From Chryseobacterium endalhagicum (lineage in GTDB: Bacteria > Bacteroidota > Bacteroidia > Flavobacteriales > Weeksellaceae), in assembly GCF_016745235.1 (NCBI RefSeq), contig NZ_JAELVM010000002.1:434001-498000 (forward strand): a stretch of DNA of 64,000 nucleotides. The letters run 5' to 3'. The notes beneath the pieces were generated by a model. It was not told where the DNA came from and did not search any database. It worked only from the letters and a program-made list of their open reading frames with translations. Of this stretch, positions 17,280-26,592 are shown in pieces. A program made the translations under genes and the position numbers. How positions within the stretch are numbered: the stretch's first letter is position 1; each line of letters starts with the position of its first letter.

Positions 17280-19814
17280 TTAAGACTGAGAAGATTTTTC
17301 AATCGTTTTCTTCGGCTTTGAAGTCTTTCCGATCAGTCCGTCTTTAGTTTCATTGAGATCAAGAACCACAGTTTCTCCTTCATTCAATTGCTTGTTCACC
17401 AGCATTTCTGCCAATAAGTCTTCAATATATTTCTGGATCGCTCTTTTCAATGGTCTTGCTCCGAAATCTTTATCCCATCCTTTTTCAGAAATAAAGTTTT
17501 TCGCATCTTCAGTTAAATCTACTTTATATCCTAATTTTTCAAGTCGGCCATAAAGTTTGTTCAGTTCGATGTCAATAATTCTCTTGATATCATCCTGTAC
17601 AAGAGAGTTGAAGATCACAATATCGTCAATTCTGTTTAAGAATTCCGGGGCAAATGCTTTTTTAAGGGCATTTTCAATTGTACTTCTTGCTCTTGTATCT
17701 GAAGTTGTTTTCTTCGCTGAAGTTCCGAAACCTACACCATCTCCGAAGTCTTTAAGATCTCTTGTTCCGATGTTTGAAGTAAGGATGATAATCGTATTTC
17801 TAAAGTCGATTTTTCTTCCTAAACTGTCTGTAACGTGACCTTCATCCAGAATCTGCAACAGGATATTGAATACATCAGGGTGAGCTTTCTCGATCTCATC
17901 CAGAAGAACCACAGCATAAGGTTTTCTTCTTACCGCTTCCGTTAATTGTCCGCCTTCTTCGTATCCTACGTATCCCGGAGGCGCACCAACCAATCTTGAA
18001 ACCGCAAATTTTTCCATGTATTCACTCATGTCAATTCGGATCAGAGACTCATCAGATTCGAAAAGCTCTCTTGCCATTACTTTGGCAAGCTCGGTTTTAC
18101 CAACCCCGGTGGTTCCAAGGAAGATAAAGGTACCAATTGGACGGTTCGGATCTTTAAGACCAGCTCTGTTTCTCTGAATGGCTTTCACCACTTTCTTCAC
18201 AGCGTCTTCCTGACCGATTACTTTTCCGTTCAGTTTATCATCCATCTGAGCGAGTTTATCAAGCTCATTTTTACCGACTTTGGTTACCGGAACGCCGCTC
18301 ATCATAGAAACCACTTCCGCTACATTTTCTTCCGTTACGGTTTCTTTTTTCTCTTTTACATCTTTATCCCACTTATCCTGGGCAGCATTCAGTTCCATCT
18401 GAAGACGTTCTTCTTCATCTTTCAGCTTTCTGGCTTCAAGATAATCCTGAGCTTTTACGGCTTTCTGCTTCATTTCTTTGATATCCTCGATTTTTTTCTC
18501 AAAATCAATGATCTCAGTAGGAACTTTCATATTCTTGATATACACCCTTGAACCTGCTTCATCCATGGCATCAATAGCCTTGTCCGGTAAGAAACGGTCT
18601 GTAATATATCTCGATGTCAGGTTCACACACGCCAGAATTGCTTCCGGAGTATACACTACATTGTGGTGCTCTTCATACTTATCTTTAATCTGGTTCAGGA
18701 TCTGAATGGTTTCCTCAATATTGGTAGGTTCTACCATTACTTTCTGGAATCTTCTTTCCAAAGCGCCGTCCTTCTCGATGTACTGACGGTACTCATCCAG
18801 CGTAGTAGCCCCGATGCATTGAATTTCACCTCTTGCCAGGGCCGGTTTGAACATATTGGATGCATCCAGACTTCCTGTAGAACTTCCTGCACCTACAATG
18901 GTGTGAAGCTCATCAATGAACAGGATGACATCTCTGTTTTTCTCCAGCTCCGTCATGATGGCCTTCATTCTTTCTTCAAACTGACCACGGTATTTCGTTC
19001 CGGCCACTAAACTGGCCAGATCCAGTGTGATCACACGTTTTCCGTAAAGAACTCTGGACACTTTCTTCTGCTGAATTCTTAAAGCCAGTCCTTCTGCAAT
19101 GGCAGATTTACCAACTCCCGGTTCACCAATAAGAAGAGGGTTGTTTTTCTTTCTTCGTGATAAGATCTGAGAAACACGTTCAATTTCTTTTTCACGGCCA
19201 ATTACAGGATCCAGTTTTCCGTCTCTTGCCAAAGAAGTCAGGTCCCTGCCAAAGTTATCCAGTGTAGGAGTTTTACTTTTTGCAGAACCCAGATTTCCGG
19301 AAGGCTTCCTCATCTGCTCAAATTCCTCTCTGTCATCGTCATCATCATAAGCACTGTTTTGTGGTGCCTGCCCGGAATTTTTAAGCATCGTCTGGTATTC
19401 TTTTGAAACTCCTTCATAATCGATGTCGTAAGCTCCCAGAATATTTGAAGTAGGGTCCTCATATTTATAAAGAATGCCTAAAAGCAGATGAACGGTATTA
19501 ATTTCATTGCTTTTATACTGTCTGCATTCCAGTTCTGCACGCTTGATGGCATGATCTGCCATCTTCGTGAAGGAAATATTGGTAACCTCTTCAGAAATAG
19601 GATTTAGACTCGCTGTATTTAAAGTTTCAATTTTTCTTCTGATTTGTGTTAAATCCGCATTAAGGTTTTGAAGGATTTCTTTTGCAGAGTTTTCTGTTTT
19701 TATAATACCTAAAAGTAGATGTTCTGTATTGAGAAATTCACTTTTCAGCCTTTTAGCTTCGCTTTTGCTTTGTTTGAACACCTGGCTCAAACCTTGTGAA
19801 AACTTATAGTCCAT
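17280..19814 (-). CDS. clpC: ATP-dependent Clp protease ATPase subunit ClpC
   Basis: AAA+ unfoldase that feeds proteins to ClpP. Start at 19814 (MDYKFSQGLSQVFKQSKSEA) gives 844 residues; the frame runs 12 more codons but those look like leader. There are two N-terminal Clp repeats, AAA-1 with Walker A GEPGVGKSA and Walker B VILFIDELH, a UVR coiled motif (KAQDYLEARKLKDEEERL) that marks ClpC rather than ClpA/ClpB, and AAA-2 with GTTGVGKTE and VVLLDEIEKAHPDVFN. The acidic stretch DDDDDREEFEQ lies between the N-domain and AAA-1. There are no McsA/McsB or CtsR genes nearby, so regulation differs from the Bacillus operon. Confidence 0.95.
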   Translation of the reverse strand: MDYKFSQGLSQVFKQSKSEAKRLKSEFLNTEHLLLGIIKTENSAKEILQNLNADLTQIRRKIETLNTASLNPISEEVTNISFTKMADHAIKRAELECRQYKSNEINTVHLLLGILYKYEDPTSNILGAYDIDYEGVSKEYQTMLKNSGQAPQNSAYDDDDDREEFEQMRKPSGNLGSAKSKTPTLDNFGRDLTSLARDGKLDPVIGREKEIERVSQILSRRKKNNPLLIGEPGVGKSAIAEGLALRIQQKKVSRVLYGKRVITLDLASLVAGTKYRGQFEERMKAIMTELEKNRDVILFIDELHTIVGAGSSTGSLDASNMFKPALARGEIQCIGATTLDEYRQYIEKDGALERRFQKVMVEPTNIEETIQILNQIKDKYEEHHNVVYTPEAILACVNLTSRYITDRFLPDKAIDAMDEAGSRVYIKNMKVPTEIIDFEKKIEDIKEMKQKAVKAQDYLEARKLKDEEERLQMELNAAQDKWDKDVKEKKETVTEENVAEVVSMMSGVPVTKVGKNELDKLAQMDDKLNGKVIGQEDAVKKVVKAIQRNRAGLKDPNRPIGTFIFLGTTGVGKTELAKVMARELFESDESLIRIDMSEYMEKFAVSRLVGAPPGYVGYEEGGQLTEAVRRKPYAVVLLDEIEKAHPDVFNILLQILDEGHVTDSLGRKIDFRNTIIILTSNIGTRDLKDFGDGVGFGTSAKKTTSDTRARSTIENALKKAFAPEFLNRIDDIVIFNSLVQDDIKRIIDIELNKLYGRLEKLGYKVDLTEDAKNFISEKGWDKDFGARPLKRAIQKYIEDLLAEMLVNKQLNEGETVVLDLNETKDGLIGKTSKPKKTIEKSSQS

Positions 19815-19967
19815 AATATATCTCATTAGAATAAAAAGCAACAGCGCCATTTATTCATTATCTAAATTACAAATATTTTACCAAAAATCAATTAATGACT
19901 TTATGGCAGAAAAAATTTTATTATCTTATTGAAAATGATTAAGTTTGTGATCCTTTAAAATTTTCCC

Positions 19968-20192
19968 ATGAATCCCGAAATTACTACTTATATCGGATAT
20001 TCCGCTTCAGTTTTCATTGTACTGAGCTTCATACTGAAAGATATAAGAAAAATCAGAATTGTCAATATGATAGGCTGTATCTGCTTTGTCATTTATGGCA
20101 TTTTTAATGGTTTGCTGTGGCCGGTTATCATTCCGAACGGACTGATCTGCCTTATTCAGGTCTATCATTTGCTGGCTGGAAAGAAAGCATAA
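19968..20192 (+). CDS. YgjV-like small inner-membrane protein
   Basis: Protein of 74 residues with three membrane helices (ITTYIGYSASVFIVLSFILKD, IVNMIGCICFVIYGIF, WPVIIPNGLICLIQVYHLL). The polar KDIRKIRIVN between helices one and two and the YG-x-F-N-G-L turn match the YgjV/Imp family. A -7 box TAAGTTTG lies at 19940-19947. Its stop overlaps the start of the following glycosyltransferase (TAATG), so it opens the glycosyltransferase operon. Confidence 0.7.
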   Translation: MNPEITTYIGYSASVFIVLSFILKDIRKIRIVNMIGCICFVIYGIFNGLLWPVIIPNGLICLIQVYHLLAGKKA

Positions 20193-21286
20193 TGAGGAAA
20201 AAGATCATTACCTCTGCTTTCAGTAATTTATATACGGATCAGCGTATAGAAAAGGTTTGCCGGACCCTTTATGAGAACGGATATCAGCTCGAACTGATTG
20301 GTAATGACTGGAATGGCGCAGAAAATATGGAACGGCCTTACCCATTTTCCAGAATACATTTAATCTCTAAAAGTTTAAAGACCGCTTATTTTGAATTTAA
20401 CTGGAAGCTGTATCAGCAGTTAAAAAAGAAAGCGGATCAGCATACTATTCTTCATGCCAATGATATAGATGCGCTGCTTCCCAATTATCTGATCGCTAAA
20501 AAACTGAATATTCCTTTGGTTTTTGACAGTCATGAAATTTTTTCAGAAATGCCTGCAATTCAAGGCAAAATGTCACAAAAATTGTGGAGATCACTAGAAA
20601 AAAAGATTGTTCCCCAGATAAAATTGATGATCACGGCAAGCGAAAGCTATGCAAAATGGTTCCAAAAGAAGTACGGAGTACATCCTGTTGTGGTCCAAAA
20701 TGCACAGAGAAAGCTGGATTTTGAGATGCAGATTCCTGATAATAACCCAAAAATATTTTTATATCAGGGAGCGATTAATCCTTTCCGGGGGATTGATAAG
20801 GCTATTCTGGCGATGCATCATCTTGACGGGGTGATTTTAAAAATAGCAGGGGACGGGCCCAGAAAAAAAGAATATGAAGATCTTGTCATTAAAGAAAACC
20901 TTGAACAGAAAGTACAGTTTTTAGGAAAATTAAAACCGGATGATCTGAGGAATATTACATTAACGGCCGATGCCGGAATGAGTATCGAAGAAAATGGAGG
21001 CGACAGCTACCTGTATTCACTTCCAAACAAGGTTCTGGACTGTATCCAATGCCGGGTTCCGCTGGTACTTTCGGATCTTCCGGAGATGCGGAACATCAAA
21101 AATCAGTTTGATATAGGAGAGATTATTAAAGATCATCAGCCGGAAAATATTGCACAAGCAGTAAAAAAAGTTTTGAGCAAGGGGAGAACGGGCTATCTGG
21201 AAGAACTTGAAAAAGCCTCGGAATTTCTCTGCTGGGAAAATGAGGAAATAAAACTGCTGAAAGTTTTTGAAAAAGCATCAGAATAA
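20192..21286 (+). CDS. Glycosyltransferase, GT-B fold (GT4-like)
   Basis: Protein of 364 residues from the ATG overlapping the upstream stop. N-terminal Rossmann features include ITSAFSNLYTDQRIEKV and LHANDIDALLPNYLIAKKL; the C-terminal donor-binding half has IFLYQGAINPFRGIDKAI, LKIAGDGPRKKEYEDLV and the acidic E-x7-E-like segment MSIEENGGDSYLYSLPNKVLDCI. Probably builds a surface polysaccharide or glycolipid together with the two glycosyltransferases downstream. Donor and acceptor cannot be read. Confidence 0.87.
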   Translation: MRKKIITSAFSNLYTDQRIEKVCRTLYENGYQLELIGNDWNGAENMERPYPFSRIHLISKSLKTAYFEFNWKLYQQLKKKADQHTILHANDIDALLPNYLIAKKLNIPLVFDSHEIFSEMPAIQGKMSQKLWRSLEKKIVPQIKLMITASESYAKWFQKKYGVHPVVVQNAQRKLDFEMQIPDNNPKIFLYQGAINPFRGIDKAILAMHHLDGVILKIAGDGPRKKEYEDLVIKENLEQKVQFLGKLKPDDLRNITLTADAGMSIEENGGDSYLYSLPNKVLDCIQCRVPLVLSDLPEMRNIKNQFDIGEIIKDHQPENIAQAVKKVLSKGRTGYLEELEKASEFLCWENEEIKLLKVFEKASE

Positions 21287-21335
21287 ATAATCTTTACAAA
21301 AATGGTTATCTTTGCATTAAAATTTGTTAAAAAAC

Positions 21336-21755
21336 ATGACCATTAAGGAAAAACAGCAGGATATAATCGACGAATTTGCGTTTCTTGATGACTGGGAACA
21401 GAAGTATGAATACATTATAGATCTTGGGAAAGAGCTGAAGGGCCTTCCTGAGGACAGAAAGACAGATGATAATCTAATCAAGGGCTGCCAGAGTAAAGTT
21501 TGGATTGATGCCGAATTCAAAGAGGGTAAGCTTTTTTTTGATGCCGACTCGGATGGAATTCTTCCCAAAGGAATTGTTTCTCTGTTGGTAAGTATTTACA
21601 GCGGTCATTCTACACAGGAAATTCTGGATTCTGATTTTGAATTCATCGGAGAAATAGGACTTCAGGAATTTCTTTCGCCGTCCAGAGCAAACGGATTAAT
21701 GGCGATGACCAAACAAATCAAGTTTTACGCAGTTGCCTACCAGCTAAAATCTTAG
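21336..21755 (+). CDS. sufE: SufE-family sulphur acceptor for Fe-S cluster assembly
   Basis: Accepts persulphide sulphur from the SufS cysteine desulphurase. Protein of 139 residues from ATG 21336, with the active cysteine in DNLIKGCQSKVW and the family end LSPSRANGLMAMTKQIK. The -7 box TATCTTTG is at 21307-21314, indicating its own promoter even though it sits among glycosyltransferase genes. No other suf genes are in the window. The downstream glycosyltransferase starts three bases after its stop. Confidence 0.92.
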   Translation: MTIKEKQQDIIDEFAFLDDWEQKYEYIIDLGKELKGLPEDRKTDDNLIKGCQSKVWIDAEFKEGKLFFDADSDGILPKGIVSLLVSIYSGHSTQEILDSDFEFIGEIGLQEFLSPSRANGLMAMTKQIKFYAVAYQLKS

Positions 21756-21757
21756 CC

Positions 21758-22729
21758 GTGACCAGAATTTTAGCATATCGTTTTTCAGCTTTCGGCGATG
21801 TCGCAATGACGGCTCCTGTCTTCAGAGAATTTCTGGAGCAAAATCCTGATGTGGAAATTGTCATGGTTTCCAGAAAGAATTTTGAGGGCTTATTTGCTGA
21901 TATTCCGAATGTTACATTTAAAGGAATTAATCTTGATGAATATAAAGGCTTCTTCGGACTGAGAAGACTGGCCAATGAACTGATCAAGGAATTTAATCCG
22001 GATCTTATAGCGAATCTCCACGATGTGATCCGGACCAAAATCCTGGATAAAATCTACAGAAGAAAAGGGCTGAAAGTTTTTAAGATAAACAAAGGAAAAG
22101 AAGAAAAAGAAGAACTTACGGACGTCTGGAATCTTCATAAAGTACAGCTAAAGAAAACGGTTGAGCGCTATGCCGATGTTTTCAGGGCAATGGGCTTCAA
22201 AGTTGAACTTTCTCACAAACTGAGACCTGTTACTGCACAAAAATCAGGAATTGGTCTGGCTCCTTTTGCACAGCACAAAGGAAAAATGCTTCCTTTGGAA
22301 AAATCTTATGAGCTGGCCAGAATTTTAGCACAGAAATATACCATATACTTTTTCGGAGGCGGGAAGAAAGAGACGGAAACCCTGGAAAAATGGGCCAGTG
22401 AAATTCCGAATACCGAAAGTCTTTCCGGAAAATTAAACCTTTCCGAAGAGCTCCGTAAAATCTCAGAGCTGGAATTAATGATCTCTATGGATTCTGCCAA
22501 TATGCACCTTGCAAGCCTTATGGGAACCCGCTGTGTATCGGTTTGGGGAGCAACGCATCCGTTTGCCGGATTTTTAGGCTTTGGCCAGAGTGAAGATGAT
22601 GTGGTTCAGGTGAAAGACCTTACCTGCAGGCCATGTTCTGTTTTTGGGGACAAGGAATGCTACCGTGGGGACTGGGCGTGTCTTGAAGAACTGAGTGTCC
22701 GGAAGATTGTTGAAAAAATCCAATTATAA
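21758..22729 (+). CDS. Glycosyltransferase family 9 (heptosyltransferase-like), GTG start
   Basis: Protein of 323 residues. The start is taken as GTG 21758, three bases after the sufE stop, because TRILAYRFSAFGDVAM is the canonical N-terminus of this family and no ATG is available. The C-terminal nucleotide-sugar site has LAPFAQHKGKMLP, YFFGGGKKETE and LMISMDSANMHLASLMGT-RCVSVWGATHP. In Bacteroidota such enzymes add sugars to the lipopolysaccharide core. Its stop overlaps the next ATG by one base. Confidence 0.88.
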   Translation: MTRILAYRFSAFGDVAMTAPVFREFLEQNPDVEIVMVSRKNFEGLFADIPNVTFKGINLDEYKGFFGLRRLANELIKEFNPDLIANLHDVIRTKILDKIYRRKGLKVFKINKGKEEKEELTDVWNLHKVQLKKTVERYADVFRAMGFKVELSHKLRPVTAQKSGIGLAPFAQHKGKMLPLEKSYELARILAQKYTIYFFGGGKKETETLEKWASEIPNTESLSGKLNLSEELRKISELELMISMDSANMHLASLMGTRCVSVWGATHPFAGFLGFGQSEDDVVQVKDLTCRPCSVFGDKECYRGDWACLEELSVRKIVEKIQL

Positions 22730-23622
22730 TGTTGCTGTCAGTATGTATTCCTGTATACAATTTTGATGTCCGCGGACTTGTTTCCGATTTAAAAAAGGAG
22801 ATCGGAAGTAATGGAATCGATGCTGAGATTATTTTGATTGATGATGCCTCGGATGAAAGCTATAAAAACAGTCATCAAATTCTTCAAAATGAGGTTAAAA
22901 ACTTCATTTTTCTTGAAAAAAACATCGGAAGATCCAGAATACGGAATCTTTTTCAAAAATACGCATCCGGGAAATATCTGCTTTTTCTGGATTGTGATGG
23001 GAAAATTACTTCAAAAAATTTCCTGAAAAATTATACAGACTTTATTCAGAAACATCCTGAAACCGATGCTATTTATGGCGGAAGAAATGTTTCGGCATCT
23101 GCACCGGATGATGAACATTATCTAAGATGGAAGTTTTCTGTTGAACGGGAGAATCTGCCGCTTGATTTCCGTTTGAATAAACCTTATTTAAGTTTTCAGA
23201 CCAATAATTTTGTCATCAAAAAAGAGGTTTTTGAAAAAGTGTATTTCAATCCTGCTTTTCAAAAATATGGGTATGAAGATCTTCTTTTTGCCATGGATCT
23301 GAAATCTGAAAAAATAAAAATTGACCATATTGACAACCCAATACTGAATAACGATCTGGAAACCAACAGTATTTATCTTGGTAAGGTAGGGGAGTCTGTA
23401 GAAAGCCTGGCTGCCATGCTGAAAGATAAAAATCTGGCGGCAAAACTATCAGAAGTAAAATTGGTGCGTCTCTACAATAAACTTCTTTTTAAGCCTTTAT
23501 TTGGATTGTTTTTAGGGGATCTGACTTTGGAGACCTTAAAGAGAAAATTATCAATGAGAGGGGTTAATTTGTGGTATCTTGATCTGTATAAGCTGGGGCT
23601 TCTTCTGAAAAATATGAAATAA
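22729..23622 (+). CDS. Glycosyltransferase family 2
   Basis: Protein of 297 residues of the GT-A fold: LLSVCIPVYNFDVRGL, AEIILIDDASDES (nucleotide site), the DXD-like LLFLDCDGKIT, and a later acceptor segment GYEDLLFAMDLKS that matches the ED-x-D region of GT2 enzymes. Last gene of the operon; start and upstream stop overlap as TAATG. Likely finishes the same surface glycan as the GT4- and GT9-like neighbours. Confidence 0.9.
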   Translation: MLLSVCIPVYNFDVRGLVSDLKKEIGSNGIDAEIILIDDASDESYKNSHQILQNEVKNFIFLEKNIGRSRIRNLFQKYASGKYLLFLDCDGKITSKNFLKNYTDFIQKHPETDAIYGGRNVSASAPDDEHYLRWKFSVERENLPLDFRLNKPYLSFQTNNFVIKKEVFEKVYFNPAFQKYGYEDLLFAMDLKSEKIKIDHIDNPILNNDLETNSIYLGKVGESVESLAAMLKDKNLAAKLSEVKLVRLYNKLLFKPLFGLFLGDLTLETLKRKLSMRGVNLWYLDLYKLGLLLKNMK

Positions 23623-23653
23623 TATTCTTTTTTGTATTCTGATATATTCAAAC

Positions 23654-23684
23654 AAAAAAATCTCCCAGTTTCCTGAGAGATTTT
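23654..23684 (-). terminator. Terminator of the tRNA-Val unit
   Basis: Stem AAAATCTCCCAG / CTGAGAGATTTT (11 of 12 pairs), loop TTTC, followed on the minus strand by a T-run. It ends the tRNA transcript and may also act weakly on the + strand after the glycosyltransferase operon. Confidence 0.8.
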
Positions 23685-23685
23685 G

Positions 23686-23760
23686 TGGGCCCTGAGGGAT
23701 TCGAACCCCCGACCCTCTGGGTGTAAACCAGATGCTCTGAACCAACTGAGCTAAGAGCCC
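23686..23760 (-). tRNA. tRNA-Val (UAC anticodon), copy 1
   Basis: Cloverleaf read on the minus strand: acceptor GGGCTCT / AGGGCCC, D-arm GCTCAGTTGG...GAGC, anticodon stem TCTGG / CCAGA with loop TTTACAC (anticodon TAC), T-loop TTCGAAT. Discriminator A follows; CCA is not encoded. It lies 35 bases after copy 2 on the same transcript. It differs from copy 2 only at the 4:69 acceptor pair (C-G here). Confidence 0.96.
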
Positions 23761-23795
23761 TGAAATTTTTTTAAAGGCTTCAGTATCCTTTTTTG

Positions 23796-23870
23796 TGGGT
23801 CCTGAGGGATTCGAACCCCCGACCCTCTGGGTGTAAACCAGATGCTCTGAACCAACTGAGCTAAGAACCC
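23796..23870 (-). tRNA. tRNA-Val (UAC anticodon), copy 2
   Basis: Same cloverleaf as copy 1, with acceptor GGGTTCT / AGGACCC, so pair 4:69 is U-A instead of C-G. First tRNA of a two-tRNA unit: its 5' end is about 25 nt after the predicted transcription start. CCA not encoded. Confidence 0.96.
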
Positions 23871-23900
23871 TCTATACTTATATTCTCGTTTAGAGTGGTG

Positions 23901-23930
23901 CAAATATACGACTTATTCGGAAAACTCCAA
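23901..23930 (-). promoter_or_regulatory. tRNA-Val promoter, overlapping the 3' end of folC
   Basis: On the minus strand TTTG (at 23930) is followed after 19 nt by TATATTTG (23908-23901), a textbook Bacteroidota promoter. The -33 part lies inside the last codons of folC. Confidence 0.8.
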
Positions 23931-25157
23931 ATTTTTTTCTAAAAATTCTCCAACTACAAAGTTACTTCCGCCTATAAAAATCATTTCTTCGTTTGTACAT
24001 CGCTCTTTTGCAGAAAGATACGCTTCCTGTACAGAATTGAAAATTTTATAGGAAATTTTTGCTTCCTGGAGCAGATTTTCATAATCTTCCGGATGTCTTC
24101 CCCTATGGATGGAGGGTTTTGCAAAATAAAATTCGGAATTTTCAGGAAGAAGAGTCATCACTTCATCAATCTTTTTATCATTCACAAATCCCAGAATAAC
24201 GTGCTTGTGACGGTCAATGGAATTCAGCTGTGAAAATACATACTCAAGTCCGGCCTGATTGTGCCCGGTATCGCAGATTGTAAGCGGATCTTTTGAAAAT
24301 TCAAACCAGCGGCCGATAAAGCCTGTATTTTGATGAACATGCAGCAGTCCTTTTTCAACATTTTCATCAGAAACAGAAACGTTTAATTTTCTTAATTGCT
24401 CAATCAATGCCAGCACAACCCGGATGTTTTTCTGCTGGTAATTTCCTTTCAGATCAGAAACAAGACTGGTGCTGATTGCTGTAGCGTTGATAAAAGGAGC
24501 ATTTTCAACAGCCGCTTTCTGTATGATGATATTTTTTACCGAATCATTTTCGTCTCCGGAAATTACCGGAACAGAAGGTTTGATGATCCCTGCTTTTTCT
24601 GCCGCAATCTGCTCAATAGTATCTCCTAAAACATTCTGATGGTCCAGCTGTACATTGGTGATAGCAGCAACGAGAGGTGTAATGATATTCGTTGAATCCA
24701 GTCTTCCTCCAAGTCCTACTTCAATGATGGCAAAATCTACCTCTTGCTGGTAAAAATATTCAAAAGCCATGATGGTGGTAAACTCAAAAAAGGAAGGAAG
24801 GATATCTTCGGGAAGGGTTTTTAGTTTCCGGATAAAATTAAAAACAAAGTCTTTATCACAGTTTTTTCCGTTCACTTTGATTCTTTCGGTAAAATCTATC
24901 AGGTGCGGAGAATTGTACAGACCTACTTTATAGCCAGCTTCCTGAAGTACGGATGCCAGCATATTACTGGAAGACCCTTTTCCGTTCGTTCCTCCAATGT
25001 GGATGCATTGTATCTTTTCCTGGGGATTTCCAAAGAAGTCACAAAGTTTTGTAATATTGTCTAATCCCGGTTTATAGGCCTTCAGGCCATCGATCTGATA
25101 GTTGGGAGCCTGCACGAACAGCCAGTCTACAGCTTCCTGATATTGTCCATTTGTCAT
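23913..25157 (-). CDS. folC: Bifunctional folylpolyglutamate synthase / dihydrofolate synthase
   Basis: Adds glutamate to folates (Mur-ligase fold). Protein of 414 residues: P-loop HIGGTNGKGSSSNMLASVL, YNSPHLIDFTERIKVNG, IIEVGLGGRLDSTNII (Mg/ATP), the second-domain ICDTGHNQAGLEYVFSQL, and ILGFVNDKKIDEVMTLL. All Mur-ligase landmarks are present. The tRNA-Val promoter overlaps its 3' end. Monocistronic, or read through into the tRNAs. Confidence 0.95.
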   Translation of the reverse strand: MTNGQYQEAVDWLFVQAPNYQIDGLKAYKPGLDNITKLCDFFGNPQEKIQCIHIGGTNGKGSSSNMLASVLQEAGYKVGLYNSPHLIDFTERIKVNGKNCDKDFVFNFIRKLKTLPEDILPSFFEFTTIMAFEYFYQQEVDFAIIEVGLGGRLDSTNIITPLVAAITNVQLDHQNVLGDTIEQIAAEKAGIIKPSVPVISGDENDSVKNIIIQKAAVENAPFINATAISTSLVSDLKGNYQQKNIRVVLALIEQLRKLNVSVSDENVEKGLLHVHQNTGFIGRWFEFSKDPLTICDTGHNQAGLEYVFSQLNSIDRHKHVILGFVNDKKIDEVMTLLPENSEFYFAKPSIHRGRHPEDYENLLQEAKISYKIFNSVQEAYLSAKERCTNEEMIFIGGSNFVVGEFLEKNLEFSE

Positions 25158-25218
25158 GATGCAAAATTCATAAAAGTTTTTTAAAAAGAAATATTAATTT
25201 TTAAAACTGTAACTTTTT

Positions 25219-25226
25219 TATATTTG
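25219..25226 (+). promoter_or_regulatory. -7 box for the tolC operon
   Basis: TATATTTG fits TAnnTTTG; transcription start would be near 25233, supporting the ATG at 25254 over the upstream in-frame TTG. Confidence 0.5.
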
Positions 25227-25253
25227 GCTCGTCTAATATTGAAAATTATTAAT

Positions 25254-26591
25254 ATGAAAAAAGTTTGGATTATCGTTTTTGGATTAAGTTGTCTGGGACT
25301 AAGCGCTCAGAAAAAATGGTCCTTAAGAGAATGTGTAGACTATGCGGTAGAGCATAATCTCCAGGTCATCCAAAATCAATACTCTAAACAGATCCAGGAT
25401 TCTAACCTAAAAATGGCCAGAAAAGAATATCTGCCTTCTGTATCAGCCGGAATGTCCAACTCTGTGAGTTTCGGGCAGCTTCCATTGGGTACGGGAAGTA
25501 TCAGGAATGACAGGTTCAATAACAGTGCGAACGTGGGAACAGATGTTCTGATTTACAATAACGGAAGACTGGAAAAAAACATCAGAAAGATTCAGTTTGA
25601 TGTAGAAGCCAGCCAATATGATATAGAAACCATCAAAAATGATATTTCTCTTCAGATTGCACAGCAGTACCTTACGGTTCTCCTGAATAAGGAAATTGTA
25701 AAGATCTCGCAAAGTGCTGTAGAAAATGCCCAGAAACAATACGACAGGGCAAAAATAACTACTCAGGTAGGAACTACTGCACAGACGATTCTTGCCGAGG
25801 CTGAAGCAGCACTGGCAAGGGAAAAGCAAAACCTTAAAACCGCAGAGATCAATGTAGGAAGAGCTTTATTTGCTATCGTTCAGCTTTTACAGCTTCCTGA
25901 ATATAAAGGATTTGATGTAGAAGATGTGGCGGTAGGAGAAACACTGCCTTCCCAGCTTAAATCCGTTGATGATGTTCTGGCTACGGCTTATGAGAACCAG
26001 CCGCAGATAAAAGCCGCAGAAAGCAGAATCCACTCTGCTGAAGCGCAGACGGAAGTAACCAGAACTGGATTCTGGCCGACATTGACCGCAAGCGCAGGCC
26101 TTTCTTCGTTCTATAACAATATGCTTAATAAAAGCTATGACCAGCTGGGGAATATTGTGAATGATCCCTCTTTTTTCCGGCAGTATAAAGATAATTTCGG
26201 ACAGAATGTAGGGCTTTCCCTGAACGTACCTATTTTCAATAAAGGAATTACAAGATTGCAGGTAGAGCAGTCTAAAATTAACCAGAGTGTGGCCAAAAAT
26301 ACGTTGGAGCAGCAGAAAAATACGGTAAGACAGAATGTTCAGAAAGCCCAGTTTGATGCTGATGCCAATTATGAAACATTCCTTTCTGCAGTGGAAACGG
26401 AGAAAAGTACGAAACTCGCCTTGGAATTTGCTGATAAGAGCTATACAGCAGGAAGGTCTACGATCTATGATGTGAATGTCGCCCGAAATAATTATGCAAA
26501 TGCTCAGGGATCAGTGGCTCAGGCAAAATATAATTATCTTTTCAGTCTTAAACTGCTGAATTTCTATTCGGGAATTCCATTAACTTTGTAA
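25254..26591 (+). CDS. TolC-family outer-membrane efflux protein
   Basis: Forms the outer-membrane duct of a tripartite exporter or type I system. Protein of 445 residues from ATG 25254, with a signal peptide ending LSAQ. Two OEP repeats of long coiled helices are visible: WSLRECVDYAVEHNLQVIQNQ at the start, YLTVLLNKEIVKISQSAVENA, and in the second half FADKSYTAGRSTIYDVNVARNNYANAQ. No inner-membrane pump or adaptor gene is adjacent; it leads an operon with sprT-like and manC genes, so its partner pump is elsewhere. Confidence 0.92.
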   Translation: MKKVWIIVFGLSCLGLSAQKKWSLRECVDYAVEHNLQVIQNQYSKQIQDSNLKMARKEYLPSVSAGMSNSVSFGQLPLGTGSIRNDRFNNSANVGTDVLIYNNGRLEKNIRKIQFDVEASQYDIETIKNDISLQIAQQYLTVLLNKEIVKISQSAVENAQKQYDRAKITTQVGTTAQTILAEAEAALAREKQNLKTAEINVGRALFAIVQLLQLPEYKGFDVEDVAVGETLPSQLKSVDDVLATAYENQPQIKAAESRIHSAEAQTEVTRTGFWPTLTASAGLSSFYNNMLNKSYDQLGNIVNDPSFFRQYKDNFGQNVGLSLNVPIFNKGITRLQVEQSKINQSVAKNTLEQQKNTVRQNVQKAQFDADANYETFLSAVETEKSTKLALEFADKSYTAGRSTIYDVNVARNNYANAQGSVAQAKYNYLFSLKLLNFYSGIPLTL

Positions 26592-26592
26592 A

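Noticed and set aside
18478..19010. Plus-strand frames opposite clpC
   Set aside because: They follow from the codon bias of ClpC; no start context or family signal.
23551..23745. Minus-strand open frame through the tRNA region
   Set aside because: It crosses a tRNA-Val gene; its 'protein' is the translated T-arm.
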